Positions 36,147-46,400 of a stretch of 64,000 nt of DNA are shown here, in pieces (position 1 is the first letter of the stretch; the number at the start of each line of letters is the position of its first letter). The translations under genes were made by a program, and so were the position numbers. The notes below the pieces were generated by a model, which worked only from the letters and a program-made list of their open reading frames with translations, was not told where the DNA came from and searched no databases. The DNA comes from Microbacterium sp. STN6 (GTDB taxonomy: Bacteria > Actinomycetota > Actinomycetes > Actinomycetales > Microbacteriaceae). The stretch spans positions 558,001 through 622,000 of the forward strand of contig NZ_JAPMIT010000001.1 of the NCBI RefSeq assembly GCF_026410545.1, given 5' to 3'.

Positions 36147-38191
36147 GCACCGAGAAGCCTGGCGCGACGCCCGCTGGCGCCACGCCCGCTGGCGCCACGC
36201 CCGCTGGGGCGACAGCGCGCACGACGGCACCCGCGCCCGCGTCCCCACCCCGCCCGCCCGCCCGCCGCGGACCCGGCGGAGGCGGCCCGTTCGGCGGCGC
36301 GATGCCGGTCGAGAAGTCCATGAACTTCGGGCCGAGTGCGAAGCGCCTCATCCGCCGCCTGAAGCCCGAGACGTGGGCCATCGCCGTCGTTGCCCTGCTC
36401 ACGGTGGTGAGCGTGGCGTTCTCAGTCGTGGGACCGAAGCTTCTCGGCAACGCGACCAACCTCATCGTGGCCGGCTTCATCTCGAAGTCGCTGCCGACCG
36501 GTGCCACGCAGGCGCAGGTAATCCAGGGAATGCGGGCGAAGGGCCAGGGCCAGCTGGCGGACATGCTGACCGGCATGCACCTCACGCCGGGGCTCGGCAT
36601 CGACTTCGGGGCGCTGTCGGCCGTGCTGTTCCTCACGCTAGCGCTGTACATTGCGGCATCCGTCTTCTCGTGGTTGCAGGGCTACATTCTGAACGGAGTG
36701 ACGCAGCGCACGGTCTACCGTCTGCGTGAGGATGTCGAGCTGAAGATCAACCGGCTTCCGCTGAAGTACTTCGACCGCATGCAGCGCGGCGTATTGCTGA
36801 GCCGGGTGACGAACGACATCGACAACATCCAGCAAAGCCTGCAGCAGACGATGAGCCAGATGCTGACCTCGCTGCTGACGGTTGTGGGCGTCCTGGTCAT
36901 GATGTTCGTGATCTCGCCGCTGCTCGCCATCATCGCCCTGGTGACGATCCCGATCACCCTCATCGTGACCGTGCTGATCGCCAGGCGCTCGCAGAAGCTG
37001 TTCGTCGCACAGTGGACGCACACGGGCGTTCTCAACGGGCAGATCGAGGAGGCGTTCACCGGCCACGCGCTCGTGAAGGTCTTCGGCCGTCACCGCGAGG
37101 TCGGCGAGCTGTTCCGCGTGAAGAACGAGGAACTGTACAAGGCCAGCTTCGGCGCGCAGTTCGTCTCCGGCATCATCATGCCGGCCATGATGTTCGTCGG
37201 AAACCTCGTCTACGTGGCGATCGCGGTCGTCGGCGGGCTGCAGGTCGCCTCCGGCGCCATGCAGATCGGCGACGTTCAGGCGTTCATCCAGTACTCGAGG
37301 CAGTTCACGCAGCCGCTGAGCCAGCTCGGATCGATGGCCAACCTGCTGCAGTCGGGCGTCGCGTCGGCCGAGCGGGTCTTCGAGCTGCTCGACGCCGAGG
37401 AGCAGAGCGAGGATCCCGAGGAGCCGGTGAGCCCAGAGGGCACGCGCGGCCGGCTGGCGTTCGAGAACGTGTCGTTCCGTTACACGAGCGAGACGCCGCT
37501 CATCGAGGATCTCTCGCTCGTGGCGGAGCCCGGGCAGACCGTGGCGATCGTCGGGCCGACGGGCGCGGGAAAGACCACGCTCGTCAACCTCATGATGCGC
37601 TTCTACGAGATCGACCAAGGTCGCATCACGCTCGACGGCGACGACATCGCGAAGATGACCCGCTACGACCTGCGCAGCCGCATGGGCATGGTGCTGCAGG
37701 ACACCTGGCTCTTCGCGGGCACCATTCGCGACAACATCGCGTACGGCCGGCCCGATGCGACCGAGGAGGAGATCCTCGATGCGGCGAAAGCGACTTACGT
37801 TGACCGCTTCGTGCATTCGCTGCCAGACGGCTACGACACCGTGCTCGAGGATGAGGGCGCGAACGTGAGCGCGGGCGAGAAGCAGCTGCTCACGATCGCG
37901 CGGGCGTTCCTCGCCAGGCCGAGCGTGCTCATTCTCGACGAGGCGACGAGCTCGGTCGACACGCGCACCGAGCTTCTCGTGCAGCAGGCGATGGGAGCGC
38001 TGCGTGCGGACCGCACGAGCTTCGTGATCGCGCACCGCCTGTCGACCATTCGCGACGCCGACCTCATCCTCGTGATGGAGGCGGGCCGCATCGTCGAGCA
38101 GGGCACGCACAGCGAACTGCTGACCCGCGGCGGCGCGTACTACAGCCTGTACAACGCTCAGTTCGCAGGGGCCATCACCGACGAGGTGTAG
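36143..38191 (+). CDS. ABC exporter half-transporter, catalytic partner
   Basis: 682 residues: a Pro/Ala/Gly-rich cytoplasmic tail of about 55 residues, six membrane helices with a long insert after the first (residues about 105–150), and the ATPase domain. Walker A GPTGAGKTT is at 471–479, Walker B VLILDE with the catalytic Glu600 and the switch His631 are intact. Its signature motif is altered to VSAGE (residues 575–579). In a heterodimer this altered signature pairs with the degenerate Walker site of the first subunit, leaving one active site. ATG at 36143 overlaps the previous stop. Confidence 0.95.
   Translation: MSTEKPGATPAGATPAGATPAGATARTTAPAPASPPRPPARRGPGGGGPFGGAMPVEKSMNFGPSAKRLIRRLKPETWAIAVVALLTVVSVAFSVVGPKLLGNATNLIVAGFISKSLPTGATQAQVIQGMRAKGQGQLADMLTGMHLTPGLGIDFGALSAVLFLTLALYIAASVFSWLQGYILNGVTQRTVYRLREDVELKINRLPLKYFDRMQRGVLLSRVTNDIDNIQQSLQQTMSQMLTSLLTVVGVLVMMFVISPLLAIIALVTIPITLIVTVLIARRSQKLFVAQWTHTGVLNGQIEEAFTGHALVKVFGRHREVGELFRVKNEELYKASFGAQFVSGIIMPAMMFVGNLVYVAIAVVGGLQVASGAMQIGDVQAFIQYSRQFTQPLSQLGSMANLLQSGVASAERVFELLDAEEQSEDPEEPVSPEGTRGRLAFENVSFRYTSETPLIEDLSLVAEPGQTVAIVGPTGAGKTTLVNLMMRFYEIDQGRITLDGDDIAKMTRYDLRSRMGMVLQDTWLFAGTIRDNIAYGRPDATEEEILDAAKATYVDRFVHSLPDGYDTVLEDEGANVSAGEKQLLTIARAFLARPSVLILDEATSSVDTRTELLVQQAMGALRADRTSFVIAHRLSTIRDADLILVMEAGRIVEQGTHSELLTRGGAYYSLYNAQFAGAITDEV
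36161..36205 (+). repeat. 15-bp tandem repeat, three copies, in the second ABC gene
   Basis: Three near-identical 15-bp units encode GATPA three times in the N-terminal cytoplasmic tail. The repeat keeps frame and may vary in copy number between strains. Confidence 0.85.
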
Positions 38192-38198
38192 GAGGTAC

Positions 38199-38236
38199 GG
38201 GCGCTGCGGCGGTGCTCCTGCACTGCTGCGGCGCCC
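38199..38236 (+). terminator. Hairpin terminator after the ABC genes
   Basis: Two 17-base arms (38199–38215 and 38220–38236) around a UCCU loop. In RNA all 17 positions pair, three of them as G·U. It starts seven bases after the stop of the second ABC gene. The following bases are not T-rich, so termination may not be fully intrinsic. Confidence 0.6.
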
Positions 38237-38303
38237 GCATCCGTTCTCCACAGATGTCAGCGGATGCCGCGAGCCCGTGCCGCGCGCACGCCATCGTTGA
38301 CGC

Positions 38304-39449
38304 ATGGACACCCTCGTGAAGGTCGACGGCCTCGCCCAGTTTCTCGCGGCCGTGCCGCACATGGTCGGCTTCGAGCCCGAGAACAGCGTGGTGCTCGTCG
38401 CCCTGCGCGGCAAGCGCACCTGCGGGGCGCTGCGCTTCAACCTGCCGGCATCGACGAATCGCACCGTCGTCAAACGAATCGTGACGACCATCATCGGGGT
38501 CTTCTGCCGGCTGCACGGGGTCGATGCGGTGGTGCCCGTCGTTTATACGCAGCAGCGCTTCGCCGACTCGGGCCATGCGCCGCATCGCGAGGTGGCAGAC
38601 GAACTCATCAGGCGCGCCGAGCTTAGCGGCTTCACCGTGCGCGACGCGGCGTGCGTCGCCTCCGACGGCTGGGGCTCGTACTACGACTCGGACTGCCCCT
38701 CAAGCGGTCGGCCGCTTTCGCTCATCACCACATCCGGGCTGCAGCAGCGCCTGCCCGCCGAGCACACGGTCGCCGCCTCGGCCCAGCAGCTCGCGCGCAT
38801 CGAACCAGCGGATGCCTCGACGCGCCGGCGCGTCGAGGGCGCACTCAACCGCATCGAAGGCCCCATCCCGCCCAACGCCCTCGTGGACCTTACCGAGCAG
38901 GTGCTCTCGTGGCAGGCGGCGTCGCTGACACCCGATCAGGCGGCGACACTTCTTGCGGCCATCCAGCCTCCGTCGGCTCGGGATCAGGCGATGCTGCAGT
39001 TCGCCTTCGGGCCCGACGCGGGGCGGCTCTCGGCCAGCGCGGATGCGCGAGCGAGGGTGGCGATGTGTGAGTCTGGTGGGAGCATGGACGACGTCGTCGC
39101 GGCATCGCTCGCCAATCCGTCGTTACAGCACGCCGACGACGTGCTGCTGGCGAGCATGATGATGGGCAGCTCGCCTCGACGCCCTGACGTCGAGCGTGTC
39201 GAGAGGGCAATCGAGCTGCTGAAGGCGGCGTGCGGCATGGCACCCGCGCCGGGGCTTCTGCCCGCGCCGCTGACCATGCTCGCGTGGCTCTCCTGGGCGC
39301 TCGGGCTCGGCAGCTGCGCCGGAGAATTCCTGGACCGAGTCCGAGCGATCGACTCGCGCTACGGCATGGCTGAGGTTCTCGGCATGGTCATTGACGGGGG
39401 AACACTGCCGGAGTGGGCGTTCGCCGATGGCTCGGGCGGGGACTCCTGA
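38304..39449 (+). CDS. DUF4192 domain protein
   Basis: 381 residues, soluble. The N-terminal MDTLVKVDGLAQFLAAVPHMVGFEPENSVVLVALRGKR and the later VLSWQAASLTPDQAATLLAAIQPPSARDQAMLQFAF and LTMLAWLSWALGLG segments match the actinobacterial DUF4192 family as I know it. No function is established and no catalytic motif is visible. It stands alone between the ABC operon and the FHA/kinase locus, with its own start after GACGCATGG. Confidence 0.8.
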   Translation: MDTLVKVDGLAQFLAAVPHMVGFEPENSVVLVALRGKRTCGALRFNLPASTNRTVVKRIVTTIIGVFCRLHGVDAVVPVVYTQQRFADSGHAPHREVADELIRRAELSGFTVRDAACVASDGWGSYYDSDCPSSGRPLSLITTSGLQQRLPAEHTVAASAQQLARIEPADASTRRRVEGALNRIEGPIPPNALVDLTEQVLSWQAASLTPDQAATLLAAIQPPSARDQAMLQFAFGPDAGRLSASADARARVAMCESGGSMDDVVAASLANPSLQHADDVLLASMMMGSSPRRPDVERVERAIELLKAACGMAPAPGLLPAPLTMLAWLSWALGLGSCAGEFLDRVRAIDSRYGMAEVLGMVIDGGTLPEWAFADGSGGDS

Positions 39450-39535
39450 GCCGGCCCCGGCGCCGATACACTCGAGTCATACTGCACCGACGGCTGACTG
39501 AGCCGTGAACCTTCGACGTGAAGGATGACCCCAAC

Positions 39536-40897
39536 GTGACATCCGGCCACACCCGCTCGCTGCCGCCGTCGGCATCGCGTAACTGGCTTCTGGTGTGCGG
39601 GCGAAGCTTCATCGTCGCTCTCGGCGACGATCCGGCGCCCGACGTGATCGAATCGCTCTGGGCGCTCGCCCGCAGGCACGATGTGCAGGTGGAGGAGGTC
39701 GTCGCCCTCATCCCTCTGGCCGGCGACGGCGCCGTGCGGTCATTCGCGCTGGCCAGCATCCCCGATGCGGGATCGGCGGATGGCCGCACCGTCACGGTCG
39801 TCACGAGGGGCACGGCCGTGGTCGACGTCGTCTCGATCGGTGGCGCCCGGCGCTTCAGCGCGGCCGGTATCCAGCCGTGGGTTCTTGCCGACTTCCGCTC
39901 GGTCACCGCGCTTCAGATCGGCGGCATCGAGGCTGAGGGCGACGACGAGGAGCAACCACGCTCGTTCGGCGCGCGCGCTCCCGCCGGTTCCCTGCCGGTC
40001 GCGGAAGGCGTGCTGCACGCCGGGGGAGCGCTGTGGTCGAACGACGAGCTAGCGCTCGACGATATCGAGCAGACGATCGTGTTCGTGCGGCGCGGCAGCA
40101 CCGTGACCGATACTGAGACCGGGACCGAGCTCCCGCCTGAGAGCGAACGTCCGCAGGCGAGCGAGCTTCCACCCGAACTCGACGAGACCGTCATCCGCGA
40201 GCGGCCACTGCCGTCGCGGCAGTGGGGAACGCCCGCGGCAGCGGAGCCGAAACCGGAGCCGAAACCGGAACGGGAACCGGAACCTGAACCGGAACCGAAG
40301 GCGAGTGCCCCCGGCCAGGCGGACTTCGACGACGACACGATCGTGCGGGCCGAGCTCGACGACACGGTGCTGCTCAGGGGTCCGCGATCGTCTCCGCGAC
40401 CCGTGGAGCCCGGCATCCGCGCCGAGACGGCACCCCCGACGCCGCAGCAGGCCGCCGCGCGGCAGGTCGAGCCGGCGGCGCCGCACACGCCACCCGGCCC
40501 GACGACGCCGTTCGGCTTCCGCCTGCTCCCGGGCGAGCCGTTCGACCTCGACGCGCCCACGTTCTTCGGCCGCAACCCGAGGGCGCCCGAATTCGTCGCC
40601 GGCGCCGCCCCTCGGCTGGTTCGCGTCGCGTCGCCCACCCAGGAGGTCTCGAGCACGCACCTGCGCATCGAGCCCGTCGGCGATTCCGTCGTCGTCACCG
40701 ACCTTCGCTCCACGAACGGCACGGCACTGGCCGGTCCCGGCATCACGACGACGAGGATGCGGCCGGGCGAGTCCCGGGCGGTTCTCGCGGGCACGACCGT
40801 GGATATCGGCGACGGTAATATCATCGAGATTGTGCCTGGTCGGCGTTCAACCATGACGGTTTCCCACCCGACACGACCCGGAGAGGATCGTCTGTGA
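39536..40897 (+). CDS. FHA domain protein with candidate phosphothreonine motifs (first gene of the kinase/EccC-like locus)
   Basis: About 453 residues. An N-terminal domain of some 150 residues (NWLLVCGRSFIVALGDD…) is unknown. A disordered middle has four acidic DxxT-hydrophobic motifs (DIEQTIV, LDETVIR, DDDTIVR, LDDTVLL) and a Glu-Pro-Lys repeat. The C-terminal FHA domain shows TFFGRNP, SSTHLRIE and DLRSTNGT, the phosphothreonine-binding loops. It probably reads and is phosphorylated by the kinase two genes on. GTG 39536 has AAGGA ten bases upstream; a GTG at 39518 is possible. The PP2C gene starts in its stop codon. Confidence 0.85.
   Translation: MTSGHTRSLPPSASRNWLLVCGRSFIVALGDDPAPDVIESLWALARRHDVQVEEVVALIPLAGDGAVRSFALASIPDAGSADGRTVTVVTRGTAVVDVVSIGGARRFSAAGIQPWVLADFRSVTALQIGGIEAEGDDEEQPRSFGARAPAGSLPVAEGVLHAGGALWSNDELALDDIEQTIVFVRRGSTVTDTETGTELPPESERPQASELPPELDETVIRERPLPSRQWGTPAAAEPKPEPKPEREPEPEPEPKASAPGQADFDDDTIVRAELDDTVLLRGPRSSPRPVEPGIRAETAPPTPQQAAARQVEPAAPHTPPGPTTPFGFRLLPGEPFDLDAPTFFGRNPRAPEFVAGAAPRLVRVASPTQEVSSTHLRIEPVGDSVVVTDLRSTNGTALAGPGITTTRMRPGESRAVLAGTTVDIGDGNIIEIVPGRRSTMTVSHPTRPGEDRL
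40244..40300 (+). repeat. Glu-Pro-Lys/Glu tandem repeat in FHA gene
   Basis: A 6- to 12-bp periodic sequence encoding alternating EPKP/EPEP units, in frame, in the disordered linker before the last two phosphoacceptor-like motifs. It is a likely length-variable spacer. Confidence 0.75.
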
Positions 40898-41730
40898 CGC
40901 AGATCGGACGCAGCAACAGGCGTCACAATGTAGCCGTTCCCGGGGGAGAGGCCGGCCGGCTAAGCCTCGCCTGGGCAGCCCTGAGCGACACGGGCTACCG
41001 TCGTGCGGCGAACGAGGACAGCCTGCTCGCTCGGTCGCCGATCTTCGCCGTCGCCGACGGCATGGGCGGCCACACCGCCGGGGACTTCGCGAGCGCCGCG
41101 GTGGTGACGCGTCTGGCCGAGAAGGTTTCCTCGCCGTTCGTGGAGCGCGAGGCGATCAACGAGGCGCTGCGCTCCGCCGTTGACGACATCGCTCGGGGCG
41201 TCGGCACCACCGACCTCGGCACGGGCACCACGGTCACCGGCATTGCGCTGACCCTCGTCGAGGGCGTGCCGCACTGGCTCGTGCTGAACATCGGCGATTC
41301 GCGCGTGTACCAACTCGTCGACGGCGTGCTCGACCAGCTCACGACCGATCACTCCATCGTGCAGGAACTCATCGATGCCGGCGCCATCACACCCGCCGAG
41401 GCCGAGGTGCACCCGCACAGCAACGTCATCACGCGAGCGGTGGGCTTCAACGAAGATCCGGTTCCGGACTACTGGCTCATCCCCGTCGTCGCCGGCTCTC
41501 GGTTCCTGGTCTGCTCGGATGGGCTCACGAAGGAATTGACGGAGCACGGCATCCGTCACTTCCTCTCTGACGGGTCGTCGTCGCTCGACGCCGCGAAGCT
41601 TCTGATGGATGCCGCGCTCGGCAACGGCGGTCGCGACAACGTGACCGTCGTCGTGGTCGACGTGCTCGAGACCCCTGAATCCGTCGACGAGGCGGACGAC
41701 GCGCATCCTCGCACCATGCGTCGGCACTGA
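40894..41730 (+). CDS. PP2C-type serine/threonine phosphatase
   Basis: 278 residues, cytoplasmic, without a membrane segment. Metal-binding motifs of PPM phosphatases are present: RAANEDS (Asp42), VADGMGGH (Asp55, Gly56), CSDGLTKEL and GRDNVTVVVVD. It should reverse the phosphorylation made by the neighbouring kinase, including on the two FHA proteins. GTG start within the stop of the first FHA gene (GTGA). Its 3' end, including the stop codon, is duplicated as a 33-bp imperfect repeat. Confidence 0.93.
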   Translation: MTQIGRSNRRHNVAVPGGEAGRLSLAWAALSDTGYRRAANEDSLLARSPIFAVADGMGGHTAGDFASAAVVTRLAEKVSSPFVEREAINEALRSAVDDIARGVGTTDLGTGTTVTGIALTLVEGVPHWLVLNIGDSRVYQLVDGVLDQLTTDHSIVQELIDAGAITPAEAEVHPHSNVITRAVGFNEDPVPDYWLIPVVAGSRFLVCSDGLTKELTEHGIRHFLSDGSSSLDAAKLLMDAALGNGGRDNVTVVVVDVLETPESVDEADDAHPRTMRRH

Positions 41731-41770
41731 GGCGACAGCATCCTCACACCGTGCGTCGGCACTGATGCGA
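41703..41770 (+). repeat. 33-bp imperfect tandem duplication spanning the PP2C stop codon
   Basis: Copies at 41703–41735 and 41738–41770 differ at three positions. The first contains the last codons and TGA of the phosphatase gene, the second lies just after. The offset of 35 bp is not a multiple of three. Confidence 0.85.
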
Positions 41771-41975
41771 GAAGGTGACGCCTCGCCCTCTCGCCCGGCG
41801 TGACCCCCGACTTGGGGGTGTGTCGCACTGTCCCCAGTTACGGTATCAACGCCCAAACGCGGTATGGGGCCTGCCTAGAATAGTCTTCAGCCGACGCGGA
41901 GGCATCCGACGCAAGGCTTGACCACTTTGGAGCATCTGGGGTCGCCGTCGCGACTGATCATTCGGGGGAGGCGCC
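41771..41975 (+). promoter_or_regulatory. Upstream region of the kinase gene
   Basis: No gene is seen. A TAGAAT hexamer (41876–41881) could be a -10 element for a promoter inside the locus, but a matching -35 is not evident. GGGGGAGG seven bases before the ATG at 41976 is a strong ribosome binding site. Confidence 0.35.
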
Positions 41976-43409
41976 ATGGCCAGACGCCTGCCTTCGCAGC
42001 CCCCCGTTCTGCCCGGCTTCTCCTACGTGCGCGTGCTCGGTTCCGGCGGCTTCGCCGACGTCTTCCTCTACGAGCAGAACATGCCGCGGCGCCAGGTGGC
42101 GGTCAAAGTCATGCTCTCCGAGGTGGCCACGCCGCAGGTGCGCCAGATGTTCCAGGCCGAGGCGAACCTGATGGCCCAGCTGAGCACACATCCGTCGATC
42201 CTCACGGTCTACCAGGCGAGCGTCTCGGCAGACGGGCGCCCGTACCTGGTGATGGAACTGTGCTCGGCGTCCATCGGGCAGCGCTATCGTCAGCAGCCGC
42301 TGGGCGTGCCGGAGGTGCTCTCCATCGGGATCCGGGTGGCGAGTGCCGTCGAGACCGCGCACCGTTCCGGTGTGCTGCACCGCGACATCAAGCCGTCGAA
42401 CATTCTCACGACCGCGTACGGGCATCCCGTTCTCAGCGACTTCGGCATCGCCTCGACGCTCGGCGACGTCGAGCTCGATGAGGCGGCGGGCCTGTCCATC
42501 CCGTGGTCGGCCCCTGAGGTTCTGCTCGACAACACTCCGGGAACCGTGGCAAGCGAGGTGTGGTCCCTCGGTGCCTCTCTCTACTCGTTGCTGGCGGGTC
42601 GCTCGCCCTTCGAAGTGCCGGGGAAGAACAACACGCCGGCAGACCTCATCGGCCGCATCACGAAGGCGAGGCCCGCGCCGATCGGCCGAGACGACGTGCC
42701 CCCGCGCCTGGAGGCGATGCTCGCGCGGGCCATGTCGAAGAAGCCCGAGGCGCGCCAACGCAGCGCCCTCGAGTTCATCAGGGAGCTGCAGTCGATCGAG
42801 ACCGAGCTCGGGCTCGCCCAGACGCCCATCGAGGTCGCAATGGACGACTGGGCGCTCGCGACGGTCGCCGACCCCGAAGACCGCACGCGCATCAAGGGCA
42901 TTGTCAGCGTCGATCCCGGCGGCCCCCGCAGGCGCACGCGCAAGCCCCGGCCTCAGCAGACCGCGCGGCCCCTCGGGCGTTCGGCCTCACGTGAGAGCGC
43001 CGGAAGCATCGTGAGTGCCAGTCGTTCGGCCGAGATCGCGGGACGACGTACGAAAACGCTCGCATGGTCGCTCGTCGCGTGCGCCGCGCTCGTCGTCGCT
43101 CTCGGCGTCACGGCCACCGTCGTGCTGGTGCGCTCGTCGACGGTCGCCGACATTCCCACGGTCAGGGACATCTCGGCCAACGTGGCGGACGGAACGATCG
43201 TCTTCTCCTGGCCCGATCCCGGCCTGCTGCCCGACGACGCGTACCAGGTGCGCGTGGGGGACACCCCGCCCAGCATCCAGCGTGGAACGCAGTTCAGGGT
43301 CGACCCCTCTGAATCCGGGCCGGTGTGCATCACGGTGGCGGTGAACCGAGACGGAAGAACGGGGCCTTCGAGCGCGCAGAAATGCGCAACGACGGCGGAC
43401 GATTCATGA
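41976..43409 (+). CDS. Membrane Ser/Thr protein kinase with extracellular FN3-like domain
   Basis: 477 residues. The kinase domain (about 15–280) has the glycine loop LGSGGFADVF, Lys44 (VAVKVM), the catalytic HRDIKPSN (Asp137), DFG (Asp155) and SAPEVLL, so it should be active. A basic juxtamembrane region, one membrane helix (about 361–384), and a 90-residue outside domain (TVRDISANVADGTIVFSWPDP…VCITVAVNRDGRTGPSS) of fibronectin III type follow. The outside FN3 domain differs from PASTA repeats of PknB and matches the FN3 domains of the next, giant protein. Its stop overlaps the next start (ATGA). Confidence 0.93.
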   Translation: MARRLPSQPPVLPGFSYVRVLGSGGFADVFLYEQNMPRRQVAVKVMLSEVATPQVRQMFQAEANLMAQLSTHPSILTVYQASVSADGRPYLVMELCSASIGQRYRQQPLGVPEVLSIGIRVASAVETAHRSGVLHRDIKPSNILTTAYGHPVLSDFGIASTLGDVELDEAAGLSIPWSAPEVLLDNTPGTVASEVWSLGASLYSLLAGRSPFEVPGKNNTPADLIGRITKARPAPIGRDDVPPRLEAMLARAMSKKPEARQRSALEFIRELQSIETELGLAQTPIEVAMDDWALATVADPEDRTRIKGIVSVDPGGPRRRTRKPRPQQTARPLGRSASRESAGSIVSASRSAEIAGRRTKTLAWSLVACAALVVALGVTATVVLVRSSTVADIPTVRDISANVADGTIVFSWPDPGLLPDDAYQVRVGDTPPSIQRGTQFRVDPSESGPVCITVAVNRDGRTGPSSAQKCATTADDS

Positions 43410-46400
43410 TTCGCGCGTGGCTGGCAGCCCATAAGTCGCTCGCGGTCACCGCCGTCAGCAGCACCTCGATCGTCGCTCTCGTGACGACACTGGCGCTCGT
43501 CTCCGGCGGCTACCCCGCTCAGCGTATGCAACTCGACGACGCGTCGGTGTGGGTCACGAGCCAGTCACGCTCCCTTCTCGGTAGGGCGAACACCGAGATC
43601 TCTCGCCTGAACACCGTCGTCAGCTCGGCCAGCTCGAGCACGGATGTCGTGCAGTCCGGCAAGACGGTTCTCATGGTCGACGCGGGCGAGAACACCGTCT
43701 CCCGCGTCAATCCCGCGACATCCCAGGCGGGCAAGAGCGTTCCGCTTCCACCCCGGCAGCCGCGGGTGCAGCTCGCGGGAACCTCGGTGGCGATCAGCTC
43801 GGAGGCGACGGGGCAGCTCTGGCTGACAGGCCTCTCGCAGCTGGCCGACTTCACCGTCGAGTCACAGCCGACCCTCGATCTCGGCGGCCGCTCGGTCACA
43901 TCCATCGACCAGGCGGGGGTGCTCTTCGCCTACCTCCCCGAGACGCATCAGCTTCGCCGCGTCGATCTCGCCGCCGGCACCGCGATGCAGACCGTCGGTG
44001 ACGTCTCGATCGACAAGGCCGACGACGAACTGAGCATCACGAGCATCGGCGGCCATTGGGCGCTCCTCGACGCGACCACACGCATGCTCTACCTCGACCG
44101 CGGCCGTGTCGACCTTTCAGACGCCCTCGCGGGTGCCACCGGTGCGGTTCTCGAGCAGCCCGCAACCTCTGGCGACACTGTCTACATCGCGTCGTCGGCC
44201 GGCCTCGTCTCCGTACGGCTCGACAGCGGAGGCGCCACGAAGGTGCTGAGCGGCAGCATGGGGCGACCCGCCGCGCCGACGCGGGTCGACGGCTGCGTGT
44301 ACGCGGGCTGGGCTGGCGGCACCGCGTGGAAGACGTGTGGAGCGGCATCCGATGGTGTGAAAGACACGCTGTCGAGCATGCCGGGCGGTGCGCAACTGGT
44401 GTACCGCGTGAACGGTGACCGTGTGGTGCTCAACGACGAGGTCAGCGGCACGTCGTGGGCAGTGCAGCAGGGCAATGCGCTCATCGACAACTGGGACGAA
44501 CTCGTCGTCAAGAAGGACAAGACGCAGCAGATCGAGGAGAACAACCTCGACACGCCGCCTGAGTACGAGAAGACGCAGGCCCCGCCTGTCGCGATCGACG
44601 ATTCGTTCGGGGCCAGGCCGGGCAGGGTGAGCCCGCTTCCGGTGCTCATGAACGACTACGACCCCAACGGCGACGTGCTCATGATCACGCAGGTGACGCC
44701 GGTCGACGCCACCAGGGGGCGCGTCGACATCGTCGGCAACGGCCAGCGTCTTCAGCTGACATTGCCAGCGGATGCCGTGGGAACCCTCTCGTTCGACTAC
44801 ACGATCACCGACGGCCGCGGCGGAACAGCCAGCGCCCACGTCCTCGTGACCGTGCGAACGCCCCAGGAGAACTCGCCGCCGCAGCAGATCCGTCGCACGA
44901 AGGCGCTCGTGCAGGCGGGTGGCAGGGTCACCTCGCAGGTGCTGGGCGATTGGTACGACCCCGACGGTGACCCCTTCTACCTGACCGCCGCAACCGTGCC
45001 GGCGCCGGACACCGTGACATACACGCCGCAGGGCGGCGTGGTGTTCTCGGACGCGGGCAAGGGCGGCACGCTGAAGAACGTGGCGCTCGTGGTCTCCGAC
45101 TCGAGAGCGGAGGGTACGGGTGTGCTCGCGGTGACGGTGCGGCCGGCGAACCAGGTGCCGATCATCGCCGACCCGTTCGCGCTGCTGGCCACCGCCGGGC
45201 AGGAGATCACCGTCTCGCCGCTTGCGCACGTGCGCGGCGGCACGGGCGCCTTGCGGCTCTCGGCGGTGCCCGCGAAGCCGGATGCCACGATCACGCCAGA
45301 TTACGAGGGCGGCACGTTCCGCTTCACGAGCACGCAGGTCGGGCCGCACTACGTCGACTACGCGGTCACCGACGGGGTGACGACGGCGACCGGGCTCGTT
45401 CGCATCGACGTTCAGGCCCCGCCGGATTCCAAGACGCAGCCCATCACCGTGCCGCACACGGCGTTCATCCACGCACAGAGCACCCAGGAGGTGGACGTCC
45501 TCGCCACCGACATCGACCCGGCAGGCGGCGTGCTGCTCATCACGGGTGTCACGACCGTGCCGGCGGCTAGCGGCATCCGCGTGGAGGTGCTGCAGCAGCG
45601 CATTCTGCGGGTGACGCTCACCCGGCCGCTTGAGGCGCCCGTCGACTTCACGTACCGGGTCAGCAACGGGCTCGCAGAGGCCGAGGGCACCGTGACGGTC
45701 ATCGAGATCCCGCAGCCGGCCGTGCGGCAGCCGCCGGTCGCTATGGACGACACGGTCTCCGTGCGCGTGGGCGACGCCATCGACATCCCGGTGCTCGACA
45801 ACGACTCGCAGCCAGACGGCGACGAGCTGACGCTCGACCCGACGCTCGTGCAGCCGCTGCCCCAGAACGCCGGTCTGCTGTTCGTCTCCGGCGACAGGCT
45901 GCGCTATCTCGCACCGAAGTCGACGGGAAACTTCACGGCGACATACAAGGTGTCGGCGCCGGACGGCCAATGGGCGACCGCGCAGGTGAAGATCGCCGTG
46001 CGCGAGCTGGATGCGGCGACGAACAACGCACCGGTGCCCAAGACCGTGACGGCGCGGGTCCTCGCGGGTGACACCGTGCGCATCCCGATCCCGCTGACCG
46101 GCATCGACCCGGACGGCGACTCGGTTCAGTTGCTCGGTCAGGAGAGCAACCCGGCGAAGGGTGCGGTAACCAAGGTCGGCTCCGACTGGATCGACTACGA
46201 GGCCGGCGACTACTCGGCAGGCACCGACACGTTCGGCTACACCGTTGTCGATGCGCTGGGCGCGAGGGCCACAGGGATCGTGCGCGTAGGCATCGCCACG
46301 AAGCTCGACGGGGCCAGGAACCCCGTCGCGGTCGAGGACGAGGTGACCGTGCGCCCCTCGCGAACCGTCAGCGTGCAGGTGCTCGCGAACGACTCCGACC

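Noticed and set aside
43325-43405. Upstream extension of the giant Ig protein frame
   Set aside because: It overlaps the kinase ectodomain codons; the ATG at 43406 gives a proper N-terminal membrane segment.
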